From contig CAWGPR010000006.1 in assembly GCA_963824475.1 (NCBI GenBank), positions 372,001 to 436,000 of the forward strand: a DNA stretch of 64,000 bases. The letters are read 5' to 3'. Each line of letters starts with the position of its first letter. Positions within the stretch are counted from its first letter, which is position 1. Shown piece after piece: positions 52,810 through 61,552 of the stretch. The position numbers and the translations under genes are program-made. Under the pieces are notes generated by a model. It ran no database searches. It had not been told where the DNA came from and saw nothing but the letters and a program-made list of their open reading frames with translations. This DNA is from Roseiarcus sp963824475 (GTDB lineage: Bacteria; Pseudomonadota; Alphaproteobacteria; Rhizobiales; Beijerinckiaceae).

Positions 52810-54135
52810 ATGACCTCTGCGGCGCCGAGCGCGGCCAGCGCGGCTCCCAACGAGCCGGCGATCCGACGGCTGCTGAGAGCCACCGAGGTCGACACCCGCA
52901 TGCTCGGCATGATCGGCGCGCTGGCGCTGATCTGGATCGGGTTTCACCTCTATACGCTGCTCGCGAGTGGCGAGGGCGTGTTCCTGACGCCGCGCAACCT
53001 GTGGAATTTGAGCGTCCAGACGGCGTCGATCGCGATCATGGCGACGGGGATGGTGCTCATCATCGTCATGCGCCACATCGATCTCTCGGTCGGATCGATC
53101 GTGGGCTTCGTCTCGACAATCATTGGCGTCGCCCAGGTCCGCGTCCTGCCGGTCTATCTCGGGCTCGACAATCCGACGATCTGGATCATCGCCGTCATCC
53201 TCGCCTTGGCGGTCGGCGCGGCGATCGGCGCCTTTCAAGGCTCGCTGGTCGCCTACATCGGCATTCCGTCCTTCATCGTCACCCTTGGCGGGCAATTGTT
53301 CTGGCGCGGCGCGGCATGGTGGGTGACGACGGGTCAGACCATCGCCCCGCTCGACGACCGCTTCGCGCTGATGGGCGGAGGGCCGCACGGCTCGATCGGA
53401 GCGACGGCGAGTTGGGCGCTGGCCGCAATCTGCTGCGCGGGCATCGTGTTCGGCCTGTACGCCGGACGGCAGCGGCGGGCGCGGTTCCGTTTCCCGCAAC
53501 GGCCGATGTGGGCCGAATATGTCATCGCGATTGTCGGCTGCTTCTTCGTCCTCGGCGCGACCGCGATCGTCAACGCCTATCCCTGGCCGGAGCGGGTGGC
53601 GGCAAAATACGCGGCCGACAACAATATCCCCGTTCCTGAAGGCGGACTGTTCATTTCCACCGGATACGCGATTCCGGTGCTGATCGCGCTCATCACCGGC
53701 CTCGTCATGACCTTCCTTGCAAGGCGGACCCGGTTCGGCCGCTATGTCTACGCCACCGGCGGCAACCCGGAAGCCGCCGAGCTTGCTGGCGTCAACACCA
53801 AGAAGATCACAATTCTCGTCTTTGCGCTGATGGGCGCGCTGGCGGGGATCGCCGCCTGCATCGATTCGGCGCGCCTCGACTCCGCGACCAACGTGCTCGG
53901 CCAGTTCGACGAGCTTTACGTGATTGCGGCGGCGGTTATCGGCGGCACCTCGCTCGCCGGGGGCGTCGGCACGATCTACGGCGCGCTCATCGGCGCGCTG
54001 GTCATCCAGTCGCTGCAATCGGGCATGGTGCTGCTCGGCTTCGACTCGGCCTTCCAGCAGATGGTGGTGGGCGTGGTGCTCGTCGGCGCGGTCGGCATCG
54101 ACACCTTCTACCGCCGCAGAACCGCCAAGGGTTAA
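52810..54135 (+). CDS. xylH: Xylose ABC transporter permease
   Basis: 441 residues; GGGAGG 5 nt before the start. At least ten hydrophobic segments; RbsC-type features SIAIMATGMVLIIVMRHIDLSVGSIVGFVSTIIGV, IPSFIVTLGGQLFWRGAAW and IAAAVIGGTSLAGGVGTIYGALIGALVIQSL. Longer than CUT2 permeases with eight to ten helices because of a central insert, as in XylH. Works with XylF and XylG. Confidence 0.9.
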   Translation: MTSAAPSAASAAPNEPAIRRLLRATEVDTRMLGMIGALALIWIGFHLYTLLASGEGVFLTPRNLWNLSVQTASIAIMATGMVLIIVMRHIDLSVGSIVGFVSTIIGVAQVRVLPVYLGLDNPTIWIIAVILALAVGAAIGAFQGSLVAYIGIPSFIVTLGGQLFWRGAAWWVTTGQTIAPLDDRFALMGGGPHGSIGATASWALAAICCAGIVFGLYAGRQRRARFRFPQRPMWAEYVIAIVGCFFVLGATAIVNAYPWPERVAAKYAADNNIPVPEGGLFISTGYAIPVLIALITGLVMTFLARRTRFGRYVYATGGNPEAAELAGVNTKKITILVFALMGALAGIAACIDSARLDSATNVLGQFDELYVIAAAVIGGTSLAGGVGTIYGALIGALVIQSLQSGMVLLGFDSAFQQMVVGVVLVGAVGIDTFYRRRTAKG

Positions 54136-54138
54136 GCC

Positions 54139-54924
54139 ATGGACGCCAACGCAGGCACGCCGCTTGTCGAGATGAAGGACATCTCGATCGCCTTCGGCGG
54201 CGTAAAGGCCGTCGACCACGCCTATATCGATTTATACCCCGGCGAGGTGGTTGGCCTGCTTGGCCACAATGGCGCAGGCAAATCCTGCCTCATCAAGATC
54301 CTGTCGGGCGCATACAAGCGCGACAGCGGACAGATCTTCATCGACGGGCAGGAAGCCAAGATCGAGAACCCGCGCGACGCCAAGCACTTTGGCATCGAAA
54401 CGGTGTATCAGGCGCTCGCGCTCGCCGACAACGTCGATGCGGCGTCTAACCTCTATCTCGGCCGCGAGCTGCTGACGCGCTGGGGAACGCTCGACGACGC
54501 CTCGATGGAGGCGGAGGCGCGCAAGGTGATGGGGCGGCTCAATCCGAACTTCCGCCGCTTCAAGGAGCCGGTGGTCGCGCTCTCCGGAGGGCAGCGCCAG
54601 TCGGTCGCCATCGCCCGGGCGATCCATTTCGACGCCAAGGTCCTCATCATGGACGAGCCGACGGCGGCGTTGGGACCAGCCGAGACGGCGCAGGTCGGCG
54701 AGCTCATCAAGCAGCTCAAGTCCGAGGGCATCGGCATCTTCCTCATCAGTCACGACATCCACGACGTATTTGACCTCGCGGACCGGGTGACGGTGATGAA
54801 GAACGGCCAGGTTGTCGGATCGGGCCGCGTCGAGGACATGACCAAGGACGAGGTGCTCGGCATGATCATCCTCGGCAAATGCCCGCCCGCCGCGATTCCT
54901 GGGCCGGGAGCGATGGCGAGCTGA
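54139..54924 (+). CDS. xylG: Xylose ABC transporter ATP-binding protein
   Basis: 261 residues, 3 bp after xylH. Walker A GHNGAGKSCLIKIL, Q-loop VYQALALADNVDA, signature LSGGQRQSVAIAR, Walker B VLIMDEPTAALGP, H-loop ISHDIHDVFDLADRV. One nucleotide-binding domain only, so it would work as a homodimer unlike two-domain XylG of enterics. The gap to the next gene (54925-55210) shows no gene. Confidence 0.88.
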   Translation: MDANAGTPLVEMKDISIAFGGVKAVDHAYIDLYPGEVVGLLGHNGAGKSCLIKILSGAYKRDSGQIFIDGQEAKIENPRDAKHFGIETVYQALALADNVDAASNLYLGRELLTRWGTLDDASMEAEARKVMGRLNPNFRRFKEPVVALSGGQRQSVAIARAIHFDAKVLIMDEPTAALGPAETAQVGELIKQLKSEGIGIFLISHDIHDVFDLADRVTVMKNGQVVGSGRVEDMTKDEVLGMIILGKCPPAAIPGPGAMAS

Positions 54925-55210
54925 GCCGAGGCGCTTTAGCGTCAAAACTCAATCAGCGTTGGCTGGTGTCGACCCAATGCGGAAGTTCGGCCGGTGAAGC
55001 GGCCTCGGTAGGCGTATTGTCGCCAGTTTGGTTGCCAACCACATGCCGCAGGCCGGCTCAGGGGCATGGCTTAAGTCGCGGCTTCGACGACGTGCCGTCG
55101 TATTATCTTGACTGCCCTTTTCACGCTCCTGCGAAAGGGCCAGTTGAATTGCGAGGCAGCGAGAAACCGTTGCCGCGCATTCGGAATGCGGTGGAAGGCA
55201 GGGTGAGGCT

Positions 55211-56542
55211 TCAGTCCACGAGCGCCTGATAGACGAGTGCCTTAAACATCTTGCGGTAATAGGCGCGTGTTGGACTCGGGGCCTGTGTCATGTAGACACC
55301 GACAAGCTCCTCCTGGGGATCGACCCAGAAAAAGGTGCCGGCGTAACCTGCCCACATGAACTCGCCCGCCGAGCCGGGCACACCAGCCACGCCGTCGCCC
55401 TGACGCACAGCAAAGCCAAGACCGAACGTGTAGCCGGGAGTTCCCAGCAGAAGCTCACCCGGCTGGAATGGCGCCGCGACGCGCGTGCCGAGATGGTCTG
55501 ACGTCATCAGCTTGATGGTAGAGCGGCTCAATACGCGTTCGCCATCGAGTTCGCCGCCATTCAGGAGCATCTGGCCGAACCGCAAATAATCCATGGCGGT
55601 CGAAACTCCGCCAGCGCCGCCGGAATCATTCTTCGGCTCTGCCGACACATCGAGTACGCTCGTCTTCAGGCCTGAAGCGGGGTCGACCGGCAGCGGCTGC
55701 GCGAGGCGTGAGATCTTCGACGGCGGCACCCAGAAGCCCGAGTCCACCATTTTGAGCGGCTTGAACAGTCGTTCGTCCAGGAAGACGGCAAGCCGCTCGC
55801 CCGACGCTGCCTCAATCACGCGGCCGAGAATGTCGACAGCCATGCTGTACTCCCACATCGTGCCTGGCTGGTGAATAAGGGGTATCTTTGCCATGCGCGC
55901 GACTTCCTCGGCCGGCGTCATATCCCGGGAGTCGAACTCATGCACGCCCGGCTGGGAGAACTTGGCCTCGACGTAGGCCGCCTTCACCGATTCGTTCTTG
56001 GTGATCTCCGCATAGGCAAGACCCGCGCTATGTCGCAGAAGGTCCTGCACGGTGATCGGCTTGGCCGCCGGTACATTCGTGTAGGTGGTCTTGCCATCGG
56101 CGTCTGTGCTTGCCACGCTCACTTGCATGTCTTTGAAGGCCGGCAGGAATTTGGAGACGGGATCGGTGAGCTGGATGACGCCATCTTCGACCAGCATCAT
56201 GGCCGCCACCGAGACAAACGGCTTGGTCATTGAATAGATGCGGAAGATCGAATCGAGCTTCATGGGCGTTTCCGCGCCCTTGTCTTGGAAGCCGATGGCG
56301 TCCGAATAGACGATCTTCCCCTTGCGGGCGACCATGACCACCGCACCGGGCAGCCTGCCTTCGGCAACCTCCTTTTTGAGCACTGTGGTGATGCGCCCAA
56401 GGCGCTCCACCGACATGCCGACCTGTTCAGACGTTGCCGTGGCGAGAGGCTGGAGTTCGCGCGCCGAGACTGGCAGCACCGCTGTTGCAGCGACCAGCAT
56501 CGCGGCCAGCGCCGTCGTCGCCAGTATTTTCCACCTACACAT
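55211..56542 (-). CDS. Serine hydrolase of the beta-lactamase/class C family, exported
   Basis: 443 residues from ATG 56542 (GGAGGAG upstream; a longer start at 56587 is less likely). Signal peptide with LATTALAAMLVAATAVLPVSA. SxxK motif SMTK (IFRIYSMTKPFVSVAAMMLVEDG), tyrosine motif HSAGLAYAE region, and FMWAGYAGTFFWVDP replacing the KTG box. Members are esterases or peptidases in the periplasm; specificity unknown. Composition is slightly less GC-rich than neighbours. Confidence 0.85.
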   Translation of the reverse strand: MCRWKILATTALAAMLVAATAVLPVSARELQPLATATSEQVGMSVERLGRITTVLKKEVAEGRLPGAVVMVARKGKIVYSDAIGFQDKGAETPMKLDSIFRIYSMTKPFVSVAAMMLVEDGVIQLTDPVSKFLPAFKDMQVSVASTDADGKTTYTNVPAAKPITVQDLLRHSAGLAYAEITKNESVKAAYVEAKFSQPGVHEFDSRDMTPAEEVARMAKIPLIHQPGTMWEYSMAVDILGRVIEAASGERLAVFLDERLFKPLKMVDSGFWVPPSKISRLAQPLPVDPASGLKTSVLDVSAEPKNDSGGAGGVSTAMDYLRFGQMLLNGGELDGERVLSRSTIKLMTSDHLGTRVAAPFQPGELLLGTPGYTFGLGFAVRQGDGVAGVPGSAGEFMWAGYAGTFFWVDPQEELVGVYMTQAPSPTRAYYRKMFKALVYQALVD

Positions 56543-56797
56543 GACGCTCCTCCCGGGACCGTTTTTGCGAGGGCCAGCTCGCCCCACCTGGCAATGATCT
56601 TATCCGACGTCGTCGCCTTGGAACATGTTTGCGGATGAAAATGATCAGGCTCGAATTGCCTGGCGTCGAAGTTTCCCACGGCCACGGCGCGCGGCCGCAG
56701 GAGTGGGCCGTCCGGAAACGTGACGCAAACGCATTAGTCCGACCCGGTTCTGTCCTTGCCCGATCTTAGGCGGCTTTCCCTCCGCCGCTCCGCTCCG

Positions 56798-58045
56798 TCA
56801 AGATTGATGCGGCACCTCGACGGTCAGATGCGACAGCGACGTGAAGGGGGCGAGACGGCTCCGATAATAGTCGGCCTCCCGTGGTTTCGCCGTGACGACC
56901 GAAACAATCGCGCCGAGGTGGCCCGGCCCCAAGCGCCAGAGGTGGAGATCGGCGAGTTGGTCGCCATCACCCTCTACGGCTTGTCTCAGTTTGCTCGCCA
57001 TGCTCCGGTCGGGGTTCATGTCGAGCAAGATCGCCCCGGTGTCGCGGATGAGGCCATAGGACCAACTGGCGATGACGCAAGCCCCGATGATGCCGGCGAG
57101 CGGGTCCATCCGGAGCCAGCCAAAGGCGCGCGCGAGCAGCAGGCCGAGGATGACAAGCACCGACACCGCAGCGTCGGCAATGACGTGAATCACGGCTGCG
57201 CGCATGTTGTTGTCGCGCGCGGCCAATCCTTGCACATGTTCGTGCTCTTCAAAGACGACCGGATAGGTGTCTGGTCCGATCCGCACATTTGCGGCGAAGG
57301 CGTGCGGCTCCGGAATCTCGGCGAGCGACTCCAGATAGCCGCCTTGGTCCATCATCGTGAAAACCTGCCGCGCACTGTCGGGGCGGACGGTTTCAATTGT
57401 TACCGCTTGCGCGATCAGAGCCGGGCCGGTTCCAGCGCGGAGCCGGAAGCGTGGCGGCGCGCCGTCCTCGAACACTTCGAGGCGCACGACACCGGAAGCG
57501 GTTACGATTTCACGCGACTCATCGTGATCCTGATGATCGTGGCCTCCATGCGCATGGCCGTGGCTATGGCCGTGATCGCGCCCGCCGCCGCTTAGGAGCC
57601 ACGCGCTCGCGATGTTGACGGCCAAGCCGAGGCAGGCAATCGGAATCGCCTCTGCGAAGTGGATAGGCGCCGGCGTGAATATGCGGCTGACCGACGCGTA
57701 GCCGATCAAGAGCGCGATCATCGCGAGGATGATGGCGCTTGTGAATCCCGCGAGATCGCCAAGCTTGCCGGTGCCGAACGTGAAGTTGGGATCATTCGCG
57801 TGCTTGCGGGCGTAGGTGTAAGCCAGCGCCGCCAGAAGAAGCGCGCCCGCGTGCGTGCTCATGTGCATACCGTCGGCGACAAGGGCGATCGAGCCAAACA
57901 TCAGGCCGCCGACAATCTCCGTGACCATCATGACGCCGCAGAGCCAGATGACCGCCCACGTCTTGCGTTCGCTTTTTTCGTGTCCCCTGCCGAGGAACAC
58001 ATGGTTATGAAAGGCCGCCGCGGGGCCGCCGTTGTTCTCAATCAT
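56798..58045 (-). CDS. dmeF: CDF-family Co2+/Ni2+ exporter DmeF
   Basis: 415 residues. Six-helix CDF fold: VIWLCGVMMVTEIVGGLMFGSIALVADGMHMSTHAGALLLA (TM1-2 with metal-site His/Asp), a long His-rich loop (GGGRDHGHSHGHAHGGHDHQDHD) and VIHVIADAAVSVLVILGLLLAR (TM5 second site). An extra domain of about 100 residues (VRLEVFEDGAPPRFRLRAG to FEEHEHVQGLAARDNN) sits in the loop, typical of DmeF. Exports divalent metal using the proton gradient. Operon with dmeR. Confidence 0.9.
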   Translation of the reverse strand: MIENNGGPAAAFHNHVFLGRGHEKSERKTWAVIWLCGVMMVTEIVGGLMFGSIALVADGMHMSTHAGALLLAALAYTYARKHANDPNFTFGTGKLGDLAGFTSAIILAMIALLIGYASVSRIFTPAPIHFAEAIPIACLGLAVNIASAWLLSGGGRDHGHSHGHAHGGHDHQDHDESREIVTASGVVRLEVFEDGAPPRFRLRAGTGPALIAQAVTIETVRPDSARQVFTMMDQGGYLESLAEIPEPHAFAANVRIGPDTYPVVFEEHEHVQGLAARDNNMRAAVIHVIADAAVSVLVILGLLLARAFGWLRMDPLAGIIGACVIASWSYGLIRDTGAILLDMNPDRSMASKLRQAVEGDGDQLADLHLWRLGPGHLGAIVSVVTAKPREADYYRSRLAPFTSLSHLTVEVPHQS

Positions 58046-58052
58046 GGCGTCC

Positions 58053-58331
58053 TCATTTCAGATAGGTGCGGACAACATCAAGGAGTTGCTCCGCCGCTTC
58101 GGTGTTCAGCGCCTCAGGATGCTTTTCGGCGTCGACGAGATGCGTCCGCACGTGGTCCTCGACGACCTCGGCCATCAGACCGGCCATCGCTCCTCGCGCG
58201 CCGGCGATGAGATGCATCACCTGTTCGCAGCCCGCCTCGCCGTCGAGGGCGCGCTCAATGGCCTCGACTTGGCCCCGGATGCGCCGCACGCGAGCCAGCA
58301 GCTTGTGTTTTTCGCGAACCGTATGAGTCAT
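58053..58331 (-). CDS. dmeR: CsoR/RcnR-family metal-responsive repressor DmeR
   Basis: 92 residues, all-helical: HKLLARVRRIRGQVEAIERALDGEAGCEQVMHLIAGARGAMAGLMAEVVEDHVRTHL. Metal-binding Cys (GCEQV) and His ligands are in the usual places for Ni/Co sensors. Lies 7 bp upstream of dmeF on the same strand, so it represses the pair until metal binds. Confidence 0.9.
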   Translation of the reverse strand: MTHTVREKHKLLARVRRIRGQVEAIERALDGEAGCEQVMHLIAGARGAMAGLMAEVVEDHVRTHLVDAEKHPEALNTEAAEQLLDVVRTYLK

Positions 58332-58344
58332 GCCGCCTTATCGC

Positions 58345-58363
58345 ATAGCCCCCTACCCTATAG
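58345..58363. promoter_or_regulatory. Candidate DmeR operator
   Basis: ATAGCCCCCTACCCTATAG, 14 bp upstream of dmeR: AT-rich ends around a C-tract (G-tract on the coding strand), the form of RcnR/DmeR sites. By-eye assignment. Confidence 0.55.
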
Positions 58364-58389
58364 AAGCCGATCATAACGACACAATTACG

Positions 58390-58611
58390 GGTACGGCGGG
58401 AATTCTTCGTGCCAACTCGACGGTTTTGACTGGCGGTCTCGGGAACCCCGCCATTGCGGCTGCGGAGCTTGGCGGCGTGGTCCTGATATCGTTTCTGGCG
58501 CTGGCGGCGCCGGCCGCCGCCATCGCGCTGGTCATGCTGTTCCTGCTGGTGGCGATGCGTCTGGCCCGCGGATTATTTCGCGGCGCAAAATCATCAGGCG
58601 GCCGGACTTAG
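58390..58611 (+). pseudogene. C-terminal remnant of a DUF4126 membrane protein
   Basis: The frame reads GTAGILRANSTVLTGGLGNP, then two hydrophobic stretches (LGGVVLISFLALAAPAAAIA, LVMLFLLVAMRLARGLF). The GLGNP element followed by two helices and a basic end is the C-terminus of DUF4126 proteins; the N-terminal half is missing. A start at 58330 in the same frame overlaps the dmeR promoter and is unlikely. Probably not functional. Confidence 0.5.
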
Positions 58612-59017
58612 GCGATCCGGGCGCTTGCTTTGCTTCGCCGCTGCTTCCGCGCTCGCGGTTTCCTCGCGTTCGCGGGAATGAACAATCGGCGGCGGTTTCC
58701 GAGAAATAGGCATTGACAAAATCAGAAATGTTGGCTATCGTTTTCTATTAGCGGAATCAAACTCGCGCCACGCCATAGTCCGCCCGCGAGGAGAAAGAGA
58801 GGAACAATGCCTTTGAGACAGATTGCACACGGCCTGAGACGCGACAGGGGTTTTCCTATTTGAATCGACCGTAACCCGTTGAAAAATCTCGATTCTGAAA
58901 AATAAACGCTAGTAAATGCAAGCAAATTTACTAACGTTTAGTCGCATTTAGGGGTGTTTTACTGGCGTTTGCTCGCTGTTAGATTGCTGTGGCCCGGGGG
59001 ATTTTCGCGTGCGCGGC
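58612..59017. other. Gene-poor, AT-rich gap with promoter, short frame and repeats
   Basis: No full gene. It contains a sigma70-like promoter at 58713-58741 (TTGACA, 17 nt, TATCGT), an 18-codon frame at 58807-58863 with AGGAGA upstream (MPLRQIAHGLRRDRGFPI), and three related repeats at 58904-58970. The short frame may be the start of a gene lost by deletion or insertion. Confidence 0.5.
58904..58970. repeat. Iteron-like repeats, consensus TTTACTrrCGTTT
   Basis: AAACGCTAGTAAAT (58904-58917, inverted), ATTTACTAACGTTT (58926-58939) and TTTTACTGGCGTTT (58957-58970). The first two form an imperfect inverted repeat with an 8-nt loop; the third is a direct copy 31 bp further. This resembles arm sites of tyrosine integrases or a short mobile-element end. 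Confidence 0.5.
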
Positions 59018-60355
59018 TCAGCCGTTCCAGGTCGCGAACATGCCAACCGCGGCGGCGGCCATGACCGCGGTCGCGATCCAGCCGAGCGCCTTGAGCCCCG
59101 GGTGGAGCGCGAATTCGCCCATCACCTTTCGCCGCGAGGCCATCACCATGATCATGGCCATGATCGGAACCGCGGCGACGCCATTGACAACGGCGCTCAA
59201 GATCAGGGCCTTGATCGGATCGAGCGGTGAAAAGTTGAGCAATGCGCCGATGAAAATCCCGCCCGCGATCGCCCAGTAGAAGCCCGGCGCGCGGCCCGGC
59301 CGCTCGTCGAGTCCGATGCGCCAGCCGAGCGTTTCGCCAACCGCGTAGGCCGCGCTCCCGGCCAAAACCGGCACGGCGAGCAGGCCTGTGCCGACGATGC
59401 CGAGCGCGAACACAGCGAAGGCAAATTCACCCGCGATTGGCCTCAGCGCCTTCGCGGCGTCGGCCGAGGTCTCGATATTGGTCAGCCCGTGCGCATTGAG
59501 GGTCGCCGCGGTCGTCAGCACGATGAACAGCGCGATCAGATTGGACACGCCCATGCCAACGATCGTGTCGAGACGGATGCGCTGAAGTTGCTGGGGCGCC
59601 TGATCTGGCGCTTCGAGAATGGGCTCGGCGGCGGGGTCTTTGTTTACGTCTTCGACCTCCTCCGAGGCCTGCCAGAAGAAGAGATAGGGGCTGATCGTCG
59701 TGCCGAAGACGGCGACAACGATGGTGAAATAGGCCGTCGTCCACTCGACATGCGGAACGACAAGATGGAAGGCGACCGTCCCCCAGGGCACGCCAACGAC
59801 GAACACCGTGGCGACATAGGCGAAGAGCGAGAGCGTGAGCCAGCGCAGTACGGAAGCATAGTTCGCGTAGCGCATGAACACTTCCAGAAGCGTAATGAGA
59901 ATGGCGAACGCCGCGACATAGAGCCATTGCGGTCCGGGCAGAATGAGCTGCAGCGCCGCGCCCATCGCTCCAAGGTCGGCGCCGATGTTGATGACATTGG
60001 CGACGACGAGAAGGCTCGCCAGCGCATAGAGCACAAACGGGGAATAGGAGCGGCGCATGTTGGCAGCGATGCCCTTGCCCGTCACACGCCCGATCTCGGC
60101 GCTGATCATCTGGATCGCGCACATGAGCGGGTAAGTGAAAAGGAGGGTCCACGAGAGGGCGAAGCCGAAGGCCGCGCCCGCCTGCGCGTAGGTGGCGATC
60201 CCGCTCGGGTCGTCGTCGGAAGCGCCGGTTATGAGGCCAGGACCAAGAATGTCCGCCAGCTTCGGACGGTCAGGCTGCTTGGCCGGACCGGCGTCCGGAT
60301 AGTCTGCGATCGCCAACGCCGGATTCCCCTTCCGCGCCAGGTGAACGAGCGACAA
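59018..60355 (-). CDS. NRAMP-related divalent metal transporter with atypical site
   Basis: 445 residues, about eleven membrane helices. TM1 reads GLITGASDDDPSGIATY where classical NRAMPs have DPGN, and TM6 reads FGTTISPYLFFWQASEE where they have MPHN, so the Asn and the selectivity Met are replaced. Such variants occur in NRAMP-related transporters that accept other ions such as Mg2+. Direction is uptake with protons or without coupling; the ion is uncertain. Confidence 0.85.
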   Translation of the reverse strand: MSLVHLARKGNPALAIADYPDAGPAKQPDRPKLADILGPGLITGASDDDPSGIATYAQAGAAFGFALSWTLLFTYPLMCAIQMISAEIGRVTGKGIAANMRRSYSPFVLYALASLLVVANVINIGADLGAMGAALQLILPGPQWLYVAAFAILITLLEVFMRYANYASVLRWLTLSLFAYVATVFVVGVPWGTVAFHLVVPHVEWTTAYFTIVVAVFGTTISPYLFFWQASEEVEDVNKDPAAEPILEAPDQAPQQLQRIRLDTIVGMGVSNLIALFIVLTTAATLNAHGLTNIETSADAAKALRPIAGEFAFAVFALGIVGTGLLAVPVLAGSAAYAVGETLGWRIGLDERPGRAPGFYWAIAGGIFIGALLNFSPLDPIKALILSAVVNGVAAVPIMAMIMVMASRRKVMGEFALHPGLKALGWIATAVMAAAAVGMFATWNG

Positions 60356-60368
60356 CCTCTTTCGTTCC

Positions 60369-61274
60369 CTAGCTTTTCGCCATCTTGCGCGCGTCGATGA
60401 CTGCGCGCGCCCATTCCTCCGGCCGCTCCTGCGGCAGGTTGTGGCCAGCGCCCCTGAATACGCGATGTTCGTGCGGGCCAGTGAATTTCTTCGCGTGATG
60501 GGCGGTGCCGGGGTTTACGCCGTCTGCATCGCCGTCGATGGTGATGGCTGGAACGGCGATGGGCGGCTGAGCCGCGAGCCCCATTTCGATCTCATCATAC
60601 CGGGGATCGCCGGCGCCAGGCGCGAGCCCGTAGCGATGCCGATAGGAATGGACGACGACCGCGACGAAGTCGGGATTGTCGAAGGCGCTCGCCGTTCGGT
60701 CGAAGGTCGCGTCGTCGAACGCCCAGTTCGGCGACCACATGCGCCAGAGGAGACGCGCGATCTCCCTCCGGTTCTTCGTCAACCCGCGTCGCCCCCGCTC
60801 GCTGTGGAAGTAGTACTGATACCAGAACGCCGCCTCTTCGGCCGGGCTCGCCGGCTCCATCGCATGCGCGATGCTTTGGATGTTGTACGAATTGCCGGAG
60901 ACGAGCGCGACGACCCGCATGGGCAAAAGAGCGGCGACGATGCAAGCGGCGCGCCCGCCCCAGTCATACCCGCCGAGAACCGCGCGCTCGATCTTGAGCG
61001 CGTCCATGAAGTCAAGAAGGTCCACGCCGAGGGCCGCCTGTTCGCCCGAGCGAGGCGTCCCGGCACTGAGGAACCGCGTCGGCCCATAGCCGCGCAGATA
61101 GGGAACGATGACCCGCGCCCCGGCCTGCGCAAGGATTGGCGCGGCCTGATCATAGGCATGGACGTCGTAAGGGAAGCCGTGGCCGAGGATGCACGGCCAG
61201 CCAGACGCGGGTCCATATTCCAGGTAGGCGACGGAAAGGACGCCGGTGTTGATCGTCTTGACGGTTGATGACAC
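60369..61274 (-). CDS. Alpha/beta hydrolase, epoxide hydrolase-like
   Basis: 301 residues. LGHGFPYDVHAYDQ (oxyanion HG), nucleophile Asp in LGGYDWGGRAACIVAALLP, cap domain rich in aromatics (WYQYYFHSERGRRGLTKN), acid region IDGDADGVNP and GAGHNLPQERPEEWA for the His. An Asp nucleophile points to epoxide hydrolases or haloalkane dehalogenases. Ends 13 bp from the NRAMP gene on the same strand. Confidence 0.85.
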   Translation of the reverse strand: MSSTVKTINTGVLSVAYLEYGPASGWPCILGHGFPYDVHAYDQAAPILAQAGARVIVPYLRGYGPTRFLSAGTPRSGEQAALGVDLLDFMDALKIERAVLGGYDWGGRAACIVAALLPMRVVALVSGNSYNIQSIAHAMEPASPAEEAAFWYQYYFHSERGRRGLTKNRREIARLLWRMWSPNWAFDDATFDRTASAFDNPDFVAVVVHSYRHRYGLAPGAGDPRYDEIEMGLAAQPPIAVPAITIDGDADGVNPGTAHHAKKFTGPHEHRVFRGAGHNLPQERPEEWARAVIDARKMAKS

Positions 61275-61404
61275 GTTTCGCTTGCCTTCCCTCGGGCCGC
61301 GCTTGGCTCGAACCGGCTTTTGCGCAATCGCCGACCGCGGCCGCGACGGCTTGACGCCGCCTCCGGTCTTCTTTACTCTTACCTTGTTTCATTCGAGGCG
61401 ACGC

Positions 61405-61452
61405 GTGGCGAAGCTTATCGTACGTTTGGCGCTGGAGGACGGGCAGACTTAG
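61405..61452 (+). CDS. Putative branched-chain amino acid leader peptide (ilv attenuator)
   Basis: GTG 61405 with GAGG 6 nt upstream encodes MAKLIVRLALEDGQT (GTG read as Met); five of the first ten residues are Leu, Ile or Val. It ends 30 bp before a terminator hairpin and 100 bp before the AHAS gene, the layout of ilv leader peptides: shortage of branched-chain aminoacyl-tRNA stalls the ribosome and prevents the terminator. Seen by eye only. Confidence 0.5.
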   Translation: MAKLIVRLALEDGQT

Positions 61453-61482
61453 GATCTGCATCCGTTCGCTAGCGCTCACCCG

Positions 61483-61506
61483 AAGGCCCCTTTGAGGGCC
61501 TTTTTT
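61483..61506 (+). terminator. Attenuator hairpin upstream of the AHAS gene
   Basis: AAGGCCC-CTTTGA-GGGCCTT followed by TTTT, in the leader between the short peptide and the ATG at 61553. Strong intrinsic terminator placed before, not after, the gene. Confidence 0.75.
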
Positions 61507-61552
61507 GTTGCCTCGGATTCGCGATTGACGAGAAAAGGTGGAGAGTTGGATT

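Noticed and set aside
54925..55210. Possible gene between xylG and the serine hydrolase
   Set aside because: Open frame shows no domain, start context or composition of a gene.
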